64,000 bases of DNA. Origin: Lachnospiraceae bacterium. GTDB lineage: Bacteria; Bacillota; Clostridia; Lachnospirales; Lachnospiraceae. Where the stretch lies: contig JAAWCJ010000024.1 in the NCBI GenBank assembly GCA_022793195.1, positions 1-64,000 of the forward strand, given 5' to 3'. Under the pieces are notes generated by a model. The model searched no databases and was not told the origin of the DNA. It saw nothing but the letters and a program-made list of their open reading frames with translations. Every line of letters starts with the position of its first letter. Position 1 is the first letter of the stretch. Below, piece after piece: positions 8,175 to 16,038 of the stretch. Position numbers and translations under genes: made by a program.

Positions 8175-9123
8175 TGCCTTCTTCCTCCCTCTCTGCTTTT
8201 TTGCTTTCTTCCGCCACGGCTTCTTCGCTCTCCGTGGCATCCTGCTCCGCCTCTTTTTCTGTCTCCGTCTCTTCTTCCGGAGCCACATCTTCTTCCGCTT
8301 CTGTCGTTTCTACTTGTTCTTCCCCGTTTTCCTCTTCCGTATTCTCATTCTTCTCTTCTTCTTTTACTTTTGGGTATTTCTTTCCACAATATACAAAGAT
8401 GGCAATACCGGCAATCAGCATGAAAATGGCGATAAACTGGGAAGTGGACAAGGGGCCAACGCTTCCCCGCGGATCGTCCCGGAAACATTCAATGATAAAA
8501 CGGCCGATGCTGTAAAAGATCAGGTACAGCCCGCCCACCTGGCCGTCGCTCTTCGTCCGTTTCGCGCAAAACAAAAGGGCAAAAAAGTTTAAAAAGTTTG
8601 CCCCGGCGGAAATAAACTGGGTGGGGATTAAAGGTACGCCGGCCGGCGCATAATTGCAGCTTTCAGGAAAAATAATGTGAAAAGCGCTCTCCGTCACCTT
8701 TCCATAGCAACAGCCAGCCATCACACAGCCAAAACGGCCGATTCCCTGGGCCAGGGCAATGGAAGGCATAACCAGGTCAAAATATTTGAGGAAAGATAAC
8801 TTTTTCACCCGGCAGAATATATATCCCGTGAGAATTCCGCCAATGAGGCCTCCATATACCACAAATCCGCTGGCCAGTGTATCCAGAAAATATCTGGGAT
8901 TGGAAAAAAGTGTCGGAAGCTCCGTAATGACAAACAGTACTTTCGCAGCGCCCCATCCGCACACAAGGCACCAAATCCCCATGGAAAAAATCTGGTCGTC
9001 GCCCACTTTATATTTCTTTTCCCGGTACATGCCCACCAAAAACGCCGCCAGCACACCAAGGGCCACCATAAACCCATATCCGTATATAGTAAAAGGACCT
9101 ACTTTAAATAAAACTTCTCTCAT
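8158..9123 (-). CDS. lgt: Prolipoprotein diacylglyceryl transferase with acidic C-terminal tail
   Basis: 321 residues. Moves diacylglycerol from phosphatidylglycerol to the lipobox cysteine of prolipoproteins in the cytoplasmic membrane. About seven membrane segments. The family signature is present as GIGRFGCVMAGCCYGK near residues 130-145, the clostridial variant. After the last membrane helix (ending near GKKYPK, about residue 250) comes a tail of roughly 70 residues, mostly Glu with Thr, Ala and Lys, absent from typical Lgt proteins of 260-290 residues. Start ATG 9123 with AAGGAG upstream; an upstream in-frame extension is ignored. Confidence 0.94.
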   Translation of the reverse strand: MREVLFKVGPFTIYGYGFMVALGVLAAFLVGMYREKKYKVGDDQIFSMGIWCLVCGWGAAKVLFVITELPTLFSNPRYFLDTLASGFVVYGGLIGGILTGYIFCRVKKLSFLKYFDLVMPSIALAQGIGRFGCVMAGCCYGKVTESAFHIIFPESCNYAPAGVPLIPTQFISAGANFLNFFALLFCAKRTKSDGQVGGLYLIFYSIGRFIIECFRDDPRGSVGPLSTSQFIAIFMLIAGIAIFVYCGKKYPKVKEEEKNENTEEENGEEQVETTEAEEDVAPEEETETEKEAEQDATESEEAVAEESKKAEREEEGSGREN

Positions 9124-9232
9124 GCTATTTCTCCTTCTTGTCCGCATCATCCTTCGGTTTCCTGGCAGAAACTGCCGCCGTCTGACATTATAACAGACTT
9201 TCCTTCCATTGGCAAGAAAACGAAAAAGCACC

Positions 9233-9443
9233 CTGATTTTTGCGCCTTTTATTAATACAGACAGAAAATCGGTTCTTTCGAGTCCAAAACTATTAAAAAG
9301 CGCCGGTACTTAGAATTTCGGAGCCAAAGCGAACGAAATTCTTTAGCACCGCTGCAGCTTTTTCTAAGCGGAAGCGTGTTTTGGACTGAAAGTAACCGAT
9401 TTTCTGTCGTACTTTTTATGAGAATAAAAGGTGCAAAACTCAG
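9233..9443. mobile_element. Nested palindromic (MITE-like) element between lgt and the ABC operon
   Basis: The left arm 9233-9290 and right arm 9378-9443 are inverted copies sharing the blocks CCTTTTATT, GACAGAAAATCGGTT and GTCCAAAAC, with a few small gaps. The interior is itself palindromic (GAATTTCG against CGAAATTC, and AAAAAGC against GCTTTTT), so the whole 210 bp could fold into one long hairpin. It holds no gene. Its right end overlaps the stop codon of the ATPase gene at 9440. It may act as a terminator or processing site, but a miniature mobile element fits best. Confidence 0.65.
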
Positions 9444-10066
9444 GGAGCTTTGATCGTTTCCATGTGAATGACCTCGTCTGCTTCCTCCGCCATCTCCTTA
9501 CTGTGGGTCACCACAATGACGCATTTTCCCTCTTCATGGGCAATCCGTTTTAAAAGGGAGATCACCTCCCCCGCTGTGGTTTCATCCAGGTTTCCCGTGG
9601 GTTCGTCCGCCAGAAGCACCTTCGCATCGCTGGCCAGGGCGCGGGCAATGGCCACTCTCTGCTGCTGCCCTCCAGAAAGGTGCATCACATTCCGGCGCCA
9701 GAATTCCTCCCTTATCCCGATACTTGCAAGTAGTTTTCGCGGCTCCCCGTTTCCCCCCAACCTGACATTCTCCTCAGGATTCAGATAATCAATGAGATTG
9801 TAACTCTGGAAAACCAGGGATATATGATGCTTCCTGTGCTCTTTGAGCCCCTTTGTGAGAACCGGCTGCCCATCATAGCAGATCTCCCCCTTTACCGGCA
9901 CGTCCAGCCCTGCCAAAAGAGACAGAAATGTGGTCTTTCCGGAGCCGCTGGCCCCCAGGATCGCATAAAGCTTCCCACATTCAAATCCGGCGTCCACATC
10001 CTGCAAAATCCACTTATCCTTTTGAGATTTATAAAAATAAGATACTTTTTTCGCCTCTAAAATCAT
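9440..10066 (-). CDS. ABC transporter ATP-binding protein (LolD/MacB type)
   Basis: 208 residues. Cytoplasmic ATPase that powers the two FtsX-like permeases encoded just upstream. Walker A is GASGSGKTT near residue 38, the signature is LSGGQQQR near 129, Walker B with catalytic Glu is VLLADEPTGNLD near 150, and the switch His lies in VVTHS. The ribosome site AGGAGG is 5 nt before the ATG. It is the last gene of the lipoprotein-permease-permease-ATPase unit, and its end lies inside a palindromic element. Confidence 0.93.
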   Translation of the reverse strand: MILEAKKVSYFYKSQKDKWILQDVDAGFECGKLYAILGASGSGKTTFLSLLAGLDVPVKGEICYDGQPVLTKGLKEHRKHHISLVFQSYNLIDYLNPEENVRLGGNGEPRKLLASIGIREEFWRRNVMHLSGGQQQRVAIARALASDAKVLLADEPTGNLDETTAGEVISLLKRIAHEEGKCVIVVTHSKEMAEEADEVIHMETIKAP

Positions 10067-10075
10067 ACGAACCTC

Positions 10076-11518
10076 CTATTCACTGAGAATTTCCATGGGT
10101 TTCTTTCTCAAAATCACGATTCCCGCCATCCCCACCGACATTATCACGAGAATCCCCGTCCCCGCTCCGCAGACGGCGACCATCTCCTTTGTCACGGAAA
10201 CATTCACGTCCGTCACCGTCTGTTCCGACTCCTCAAAATTCTTTGCCACCTTATCTGCGTCCATATTTTTCTGAATCTCAGCCTGCTCTTCCTGCTGGTT
10301 CACAAGGTATCCTGCAAAAGCTTTTGAAACCCCTGTTCCCGCCAGCACAGACGCAGAAAATGCCAGGACGGCGATCAGGACTGCCTCCAGGAGAATTTGT
10401 CCCAGCACGTTCCCCTTCCCCAGGCCTAAGGAGATCAGGATTCCGCTCTCCCTGGAGCGGTTCCTGGCCCAGAAAAGAAAGATCAGGTATAGAAGGATAA
10501 AACCCGCAAAAAAAGTGACAATGATAAATAATCCGCTGATTTTCTCCAGATCTTTAAAATTGGAAGACATTGTGGCATAATCCCCGTTCCTGTCGATAAA
10601 ATCATACCGTTCCCAGTCGATTTCCACTGCTTCCATGGCTTTCTTTACGGTATCGTACTGTTTCACATCCCCCACCTGAAAATAAGCGTGTTCATAACAA
10701 GGCTCTCCCTCTTCGCCTTCCGGCTTCTCCGGGAAACGAAGGTCCGTAAAAATCACATTTTCCGACCGGAACGTATCCCCGCTCATAAGCGGCGACATAT
10801 ATTGTTTCGTCTCATAAATACCAACGATCCTGGCCTCGTACACGGGGGATTGTTCCGGGTCATGATAATCGTTAAATTTAAGCACGTCTCCAACCTTAAG
10901 CCCTCCCTGCCCCGCCAGTTCCTTTGAGATCACACAGACGTCCTCATCGTCTGCCGTCGCCATGCGCCCCTCCTGTATGGTAATGTTTCCGGAAAGCACC
11001 TGGGAATACAGCTCCATCTTTCTGTTTCCCAAAAGGGTGACGCCTCCCAGATCCTTGGTCTGGTCATTATCGGGATCCTCAATCCTGTCAAAATTCACCG
11101 GGTGGACCGCCGTGGCGCAGGTTGTGATATTATAATCCGAAATCCCCTCCACTGCGGCCAGTTTCTCAATATCCGAAAGCCTCAGGGAATCAAAAGAATT
11201 GTCCGTCCAGCCAATCCACTGAGTTCCGTAAGCCGTCTCCATCTTCTTCTGATGAACCCCCTCCAGGGAGCCTTCCTTCCCTTCCCCTATTCTTTCGGAA
11301 ATCTCCGCTACCCTCCTGGAACGGTTTGTCTCGTTGCAGTCCAGCCTGAATCCCGCCCCCACCGCCTGCCTGGCCGTGTCCTGCGTCTGTATGCTGGCGT
11401 TTTTGCTGGCCATCCCCGCCGTCAAAAACAGGCTGATGACAAAAACCGTCAGAAACAGCAAAAAACTTTTGACCGGTTTCCGTACAATGCTCCGCCATGC
11501 CCTCTGTATACTGTTCAT
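10076..11518 (-). CDS. FtsX-like (MacB-type) ABC transporter permease
   Basis: 480 residues. Architecture: one N-terminal membrane helix (about 17-37), an extracytoplasmic domain of about 280 residues, and three C-terminal helices around residues 330-350, 370-400 and 445-465, separated by a polar loop rich in Gln, Glu and Asp. This is the FtsX/MacB plan, in which the energy moves a periplasmic or external domain rather than a substrate through a pore. It is paired with the related permease at 11541-12764 and one ATPase, giving a likely heterodimer. Confidence 0.88.
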   Translation of the reverse strand: MNSIQRAWRSIVRKPVKSFLLFLTVFVISLFLTAGMASKNASIQTQDTARQAVGAGFRLDCNETNRSRRVAEISERIGEGKEGSLEGVHQKKMETAYGTQWIGWTDNSFDSLRLSDIEKLAAVEGISDYNITTCATAVHPVNFDRIEDPDNDQTKDLGGVTLLGNRKMELYSQVLSGNITIQEGRMATADDEDVCVISKELAGQGGLKVGDVLKFNDYHDPEQSPVYEARIVGIYETKQYMSPLMSGDTFRSENVIFTDLRFPEKPEGEEGEPCYEHAYFQVGDVKQYDTVKKAMEAVEIDWERYDFIDRNGDYATMSSNFKDLEKISGLFIIVTFFAGFILLYLIFLFWARNRSRESGILISLGLGKGNVLGQILLEAVLIAVLAFSASVLAGTGVSKAFAGYLVNQQEEQAEIQKNMDADKVAKNFEESEQTVTDVNVSVTKEMVAVCGAGTGILVIMSVGMAGIVILRKKPMEILSE

Positions 11519-11540
11519 GATTCATCCCTCCATACTAGTG

Positions 11541-12764
11541 TTAATTATCCGTCATACTGGCCAGGGTATCCCTCGGGTTTTCCCGCAATGTGGGCCAGAG
11601 GGATATCCCTGACGCAAAAACCACAATTCCTACCCCTACCAATGTCAGCAGCAAAATATATTCTCCCCGGATTAAGATTTCTCCCATACCGGAAAGCTCC
11701 TCGGAAGAGAACAGGGATTTCGCCATCTTTCCCGCAAAAAAAGCGGTACATCCCACTGCCAAGGGCACAGACAGTACAAAAAGCCCGGCACTTTCCGTAA
11801 ATACCTGCAGCAAGATTTTGAGCTTTGATTCCCCTAGGCTGACAAACACGGCAAATTCCTTCCTGCGGCTTCGCATCCACATACAAAGCAACAGGGAAAC
11901 CACCAAAACAGCCGTCACGATTGTGAGAAAAAGCATCCCTGTCGTAACGCGAATCACTTGTTTTAAGGGGGCCTGCAGCCTCAAATAAAGGGTATCGGAG
12001 GATGTCACCTCCGCTTCCCGACCGGCCAGCTGCTCTGCCTCCTCACAAAGCGCTTCCACTTCCTCCGGCGTCCGCGTATAAAGCGATACGGAGGAATATC
12101 CCTGCTTTCCATATAATTCTTCAAAAAGCCCGTGACCTACAAAAATCTGGTTTTCAATTCTCTGGGCCGCCATGACAGCGTCGTCCTGCTTCCTCTCCAT
12201 CCCGCAAAAAAAGATTCCCACAATCCTGCCTGAAGCCCTGTTCCCATTTTCCGCCTTAAATTCCACCTCATCTCCGATGCGAAATCCATTTGCCTCCGCC
12301 AGAAGGGAATCCACCAGAATCCCCCGCGGATTCTCCCCGTCCACCTTCCCTCCCTCCAGAAGACGGTACTTCCCTTCCGCAAACATTCCATCCGCTCCTG
12401 TATCGTCATAGGCGGTTAACCTTACCATCCCGTTTTCCGCCTCCTTGGAATCGCTGTGGGTCAAAGGGATAAACTCCACCGGATAAGCTTCCTCCTCCGC
12501 CGTCCGGTTGGCAAAAGATACTTCCTCCTTCCCGGAGAGTTCCCCAATGGTTTCCTCCCGGATACTGTTGGCTCCGTCCAGGCTTTTCAGTACCACTTTG
12601 GAGGCAGTCTTCTCCTTAATCCGAAGGCTAGCGCCCTGCGCCGTCTGAAGGATCGTCACAGACACCAGAACCATCAGGCTGGCAACAAACAAAACGCAAA
12701 AAAGCACTGCACTCTTTCCCTTTTTACGCCAAATCCGCCGAAAGGCTCTCTGATCAAACCGCAT
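11541..12764 (-). CDS. FtsX-like ABC transporter permease, second subunit
   Basis: 407 residues from ATG 12764 (GGAGGG upstream); the longer frame is not used. It has the same plan as its neighbour: N-terminal helix near residues 18-40, a large external domain, then three C-terminal helices with a highly polar RRKEF segment after the first. It starts 2 bp beyond the end of the lipoprotein gene and lies 22 bp before the other permease, so it is in one operon. The partner and substrate are unknown. Confidence 0.88.
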   Translation of the reverse strand: MRFDQRAFRRIWRKKGKSAVLFCVLFVASLMVLVSVTILQTAQGASLRIKEKTASKVVLKSLDGANSIREETIGELSGKEEVSFANRTAEEEAYPVEFIPLTHSDSKEAENGMVRLTAYDDTGADGMFAEGKYRLLEGGKVDGENPRGILVDSLLAEANGFRIGDEVEFKAENGNRASGRIVGIFFCGMERKQDDAVMAAQRIENQIFVGHGLFEELYGKQGYSSVSLYTRTPEEVEALCEEAEQLAGREAEVTSSDTLYLRLQAPLKQVIRVTTGMLFLTIVTAVLVVSLLLCMWMRSRRKEFAVFVSLGESKLKILLQVFTESAGLFVLSVPLAVGCTAFFAGKMAKSLFSSEELSGMGEILIRGEYILLLTLVGVGIVVFASGISLWPTLRENPRDTLASMTDN

Positions 12765-12765
12765 A

Positions 12766-13323
12766 TTATCCCTCCGTTCCCCGGTAGATATAAACCCGCG
12801 AAGCCCTAAACTTCCCGTCCCCGTCATAATCCCCATATAAAATCACACTGGTTTGTTTTTTCACATCCTCCCGCGACGCGGGCTCATAGGACGCTTTCGC
12901 CGTGATAATATCCACGTTGGCAATCCGGAAAACGCAGTCTTCGCTGTAAAGGACCTGGACGATCTCCCCTTCCGACTCATGCCCTTCCGCCGCGCTCCAG
13001 GCCAGATCTCCCTCCGACTTTGTCGGGCTTATGCTGCATCCCCCATCAGAAAACTCCATAACACTTCCGCTCAAACCTGCTCCCCTCCACAAAAGGTCGG
13101 CTTCAGCAGGAGTTTCTTCCTCTGTCTCACCTTTTGTCTCACCTTTGAGGGCCTCGCTGGAAAACGGCGCCGAAGAAAGGGTTACGGGGGAATTCTCCCC
13201 GGCCGCCTCTTTGCACCCACAAATTCCAGCCGCAAAAATCATCCCCGCGGCCGCCCCCGCAAAACCCCGCCGGACCGCCCGCCTCCTTTTTCGTATCCAT
13301 TCCTGTTTCGTTTCTCTTTTCAT
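12766..13323 (-). CDS. Predicted lipoprotein of the ABC module
   Basis: 185 residues from ATG 13323, with GGAGGG upstream. Arg-rich N terminus (RKRRRAVRR), a hydrophobic stretch and the lipobox-like ICGC with the Cys near residue 39 predict a surface-anchored lipoprotein. A Thr/Glu-rich linker follows, then a small folded domain of about 110 residues ending with DYDGDGKFRASRVYIY, whose DxDxDG-like loop could bind calcium. No family recognised. As the first gene of the permease/ATPase operon it could be a substrate-binding or signalling partner, which is inference from position. Confidence 0.7.
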   Translation of the reverse strand: MKRETKQEWIRKRRRAVRRGFAGAAAGMIFAAGICGCKEAAGENSPVTLSSAPFSSEALKGETKGETEEETPAEADLLWRGAGLSGSVMEFSDGGCSISPTKSEGDLAWSAAEGHESEGEIVQVLYSEDCVFRIANVDIITAKASYEPASREDVKKQTSVILYGDYDGDGKFRASRVYIYRGTEG

Positions 13324-13436
13324 CAAAAATCCCTCCTTTGCTTTTTCCCGATTATAAGCTTCCGGGTTTTGAAAAGTCCTGTAAAAACACTGGGAAAAAT
13401 AAAGGATTTTTAAAAGATTTTTAGAGAATTTCCTGG

Positions 13437-13520
13437 TATGATGGGTTCAGGCGCAGGAAACGGAGGATTCTATATTGCCGCCAAATTACACGGGAAGGTT
13501 CGTGTGCTGCGCCTGGAACC
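13437..13520 (+). promoter_or_regulatory. Leader with -10 box and long-range hairpin before the two-component genes
   Basis: TATGAT at 13437-13442 could be a -10 box, but the -35 is poor. Immediately downstream 13444-13456 (GGTTCAGGCGCAG) and 13507-13520 are complementary with a single bulge, closing a 50-nt loop. The hairpin ends about 25 nt before the response-regulator ATG and has no U-tract, so it is not an obvious terminator. A TATAAT on the minus strand (13351-13356) probably belongs to the divergent lipoprotein operon. Confidence 0.4.
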
Positions 13521-13544
13521 AGAATAAAAAGAAAGGGGATTTCC

Positions 13545-14228
13545 ATGCGGATTTTATTGATCGAAGATGACAAGAACTTATCGTCAATCATTGCGGAACA
13601 GCTCCAAAAAGAAGGCTGTGTGACAGACTGCTGTTATGACGGGGAGACGGCTCTGGCCTGTGCCCTGAATCCTGACTTTTCTTATGACATCATACTGTTA
13701 GACCGGATGCTCCCCATTATCGACGGCATGACGGTTTTAAAAGCCATGCGAAGGAAGAAAATCTGGACTCCGGTGATCCTGATCACCGGGCTGGGGGAAT
13801 TGGACGATAAGATCGAAGGGCTGGACTGTGGAGCCGACGATTATCTGGTGAAGCCCTTCCATATAAAAGAATTGTTTGCGAGAATCCGGGCGCTTGGCCG
13901 CCGCCCGTCGGATGTGGTGACAGACCGTCAGGTCTCCGCCGCCGGGCTGACCCTGGATACGGGGCTTCGCAGGCTCAGCTTCGGCTCCCGCTTTGTTTTT
14001 CTGACACAAAAAGAATCTTCCGTCCTTCATGTTTTAATGAAAGAACAGGAAAATGTGCACACCAGGGAAGAACTGCTCTGGAAAGTATGGGGCAGCGCTG
14101 CGGAAGTGGAATCCGGAAATGTGGACAATTATATCCATTTCCTCCGAAAGCGCCTCCGTGAACTAAACTGCCCCGCAAAAATAAAGACCGTCTATGGCGC
14201 CGGATACCGGCTGGAGGAGGATTCATGA
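13545..14228 (+). CDS. OmpR/PhoB-family response regulator
   Basis: 227 residues. Receiver domain 1-120 with the acidic pair Glu7/Asp8-Asp9, phosphoacceptor Asp53 in ILLDRMLP, Thr81 region and Lys103 in VKPF. The C-terminal winged helix (about 130-225) ends with the usual VYGAGYRL. It overlaps the kinase gene by 4 bp and is divergent from the lipoprotein-permease-ATPase operon, the usual layout when the pair senses a cell-envelope insult and switches on the transporter. The target is inferred. Confidence 0.94.
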   Translation: MRILLIEDDKNLSSIIAEQLQKEGCVTDCCYDGETALACALNPDFSYDIILLDRMLPIIDGMTVLKAMRRKKIWTPVILITGLGELDDKIEGLDCGADDYLVKPFHIKELFARIRALGRRPSDVVTDRQVSAAGLTLDTGLRRLSFGSRFVFLTQKESSVLHVLMKEQENVHTREELLWKVWGSAAEVESGNVDNYIHFLRKRLRELNCPAKIKTVYGAGYRLEEDS

Positions 14229-15502
14229 TCAAACATTTGAGAAAAAAGCTGGTCTTTTCGTTTCTGGCCTTTACCATGTCCGCTTACACAATCCTTCTGG
14301 CCCTGCTGGCAGCGGACGCTGTCCGCAAAGAGCGGAATACGGAACTGGCTTATGCCAGGAAGATGGCAGACAATATCGCAGGGCAGCTTCAGGAAGGAAT
14401 TCTCCTGACCAAACAGGATTACACCTACTATGCCTCCTCCAAAATCTGGATCTCCCTGTCGGATTCTTTTGGGACCCATTCCGGGCCGGAGTGTTTTTCC
14501 ACGCCCGCCGAAGAACTGAAAAAACAGATTATCTCCGAACGCCACATAATAGAAATGGAAGAAATCACGCCGACGGATCCTGCCGGCAGCAGCTTTCACT
14601 ACACTGCCTGTCTCCTCGACGGTTCTTCCAACGATCAATACTATGGAATTAAAATGGAATTTCCCGCCCGTTCCCAGGAAGACCTGAAGACGCTGCTTCT
14701 CATCTATCCCCGCTCCTCCGCCTGGAGCGTCCTCCAAAAAAACTGCCGCCTGTACCCATTTTTCTGGCTGTCCGTCTTCCTCCTCATGTATGGGATGAGC
14801 CGTATCCTGATTCAAAAAGCCATCCTTCCCGTAGAATCCGCCCTGAAAAGCCAAAAAGAATTCACCGCTGCCGCCTCCCACGAATTAAAAGCGCCCCTGG
14901 CCGTCATCCAGGCCAACACGGAAGCCCTGGAACTGACGGATTCCAACCGGCAAAAGCAGGCCGTCATTTTGGAAGAATGTGACCGCATGTCCCGCCTCAT
15001 TCAGTCCCTGCTCTCCCTGGCAGCGGGCGATTCCGGCCATTTCCATATGCACGTCCGCGAAACCGACCTGGACACCATCTTGATTGAAGCCTGGGAAGCC
15101 TATCTCGCCCCCTGCAAGAAAAACGGCATCAACCTGGAGCTGTCACTGACAAAACAGGACGCGCCCAAAATTTTCTGTGACCCTGACCGGATCGTGGAAC
15201 TCCTGGGTATCCTCTTAGACAACGCCATCAGCTTTTCCCCCTCCGGCTCTTCCATCGAGTTAAAGGGCTGTGTCCGGAAAAAGTCCGCGGAGCTCTCCGT
15301 CGTTGACCACGGCCCGGGAATCCCGGATGAGCAAAAACACCAGGTATTGAAGCGCTTTTACCGCGGCGACGCCTCCCGCACAGACAGGCGCCATTTCGGC
15401 CTGGGGTTAAACATCGCGGAGGAAATCGTCAGACAGCACCACGGCCGCCTGGAGCTTTCCGACACCCAGGGAGGGGGGTGTACGGTGAGGGTGGTTTTTT
15501 AG
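14225..15502 (+). CDS. Sensor histidine kinase
   Basis: 425 residues. Two membrane helices (about 10-30 and 178-197) enclose an external sensor domain of about 145 residues with no recognised fold. The dimerisation helix has His219 in AAASHELKAPL, then the N box LLDNAISFS, the G1 box DHGPGIP and the G2 box FGLGLNIAEE. No HAMP domain is obvious: the second helix runs straight into the His domain. It phosphorylates the regulator encoded 4 bp upstream. Confidence 0.93.
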   Translation: MIKHLRKKLVFSFLAFTMSAYTILLALLAADAVRKERNTELAYARKMADNIAGQLQEGILLTKQDYTYYASSKIWISLSDSFGTHSGPECFSTPAEELKKQIISERHIIEMEEITPTDPAGSSFHYTACLLDGSSNDQYYGIKMEFPARSQEDLKTLLLIYPRSSAWSVLQKNCRLYPFFWLSVFLLMYGMSRILIQKAILPVESALKSQKEFTAAASHELKAPLAVIQANTEALELTDSNRQKQAVILEECDRMSRLIQSLLSLAAGDSGHFHMHVRETDLDTILIEAWEAYLAPCKKNGINLELSLTKQDAPKIFCDPDRIVELLGILLDNAISFSPSGSSIELKGCVRKKSAELSVVDHGPGIPDEQKHQVLKRFYRGDASRTDRRHFGLGLNIAEEIVRQHHGRLELSDTQGGGCTVRVVF

Positions 15503-15559
15503 CAGAAATTACTATACAGGAATTATATAGGGATATATTTCCCGCCTGTTTCCATCACA

Positions 15560-15784
15560 TTATGAACAAAGTAAATTGTCTTCAAAATAATATCTTGTAA
15601 ACAATCGCTTTAACGCTCCCGTAATCTCTTCATCATCGGGAAACATGTTTAAAAGATATCTATGCATTGCTCTCCCGAGAGCATACGACAGCACCTGCTT
15701 CTGCTCATCCGTCAATCCGCGCCGTGTTACGGACGGTTTGAAATCAGCGCTGAGAATATTTACAGCCATAAGGCTATATAACAT
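15560..15784 (-). CDS. Small conserved-looking hypothetical protein
   Basis: 74 residues, preceded by AAGGAGG at a good distance from ATG 15784, which makes it a real gene in my view although I recognise no family. Predicted soluble and largely helical, with the polar block SVTRRGLTDEQKQVL in the first half and an acidic DDEE turn in the second. It stands alone between the kinase gene and the GT pair and is transcribed against both. Confidence 0.55.
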   Translation of the reverse strand: MLYSLMAVNILSADFKPSVTRRGLTDEQKQVLSYALGRAMHRYLLNMFPDDEEITGALKRLFTRYYFEDNLLCS

Positions 15785-15966
15785 ATTTCCTCCTTCGTAA
15801 AATATATGTCTATATTTTATCTATAGCTTTTTTCTGCCCTTTTTTGCCACTCCGCAAATATAGTTTTAGAAAATTATACCATTATTAAGCAGACTTTTGT
15901 AGACTTAATTGTCAGGTTGTTTCCTTTTTTCCACGGCAAATCCTGGATTATTCATTCTTCCCTATA

Positions 15967-15995
15967 TTGTAAAAAAACCTCTTTTATGATAAACT
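15967..15995 (+). promoter_or_regulatory. Sigma-A promoter of the GT2/GT39 pair
   Basis: TTGTAA (15967-15972), a 17-nt spacer and TAAACT (15990-15995), ending 25-43 nt before the two possible starts of the GT2 gene. The 180 bp before it, back to the small minus-strand gene, is AT-rich with no other feature seen. Confidence 0.65.
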
Positions 15996-16038
15996 GCAAA
16001 ATAACTGGACAAACAAAACTATGGGAGAAATACCGGAA

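Noticed and set aside
8175-8288. Arg/Lys-rich N-terminal extension of the M29 aminopeptidase
   Set aside because: It is the same-strand, other-frame reading of the acidic lgt tail: a Glu-rich repeat read in another frame gives Arg and Lys. GTG 8174 with its ribosome site is preferred.
7191-8423. 410-codon plus-strand ORF over the aminopeptidase and lgt
   Set aside because: Antisense shadow covering two real genes, with a C-terminal half made of the reverse of the lgt Glu-rich tail.
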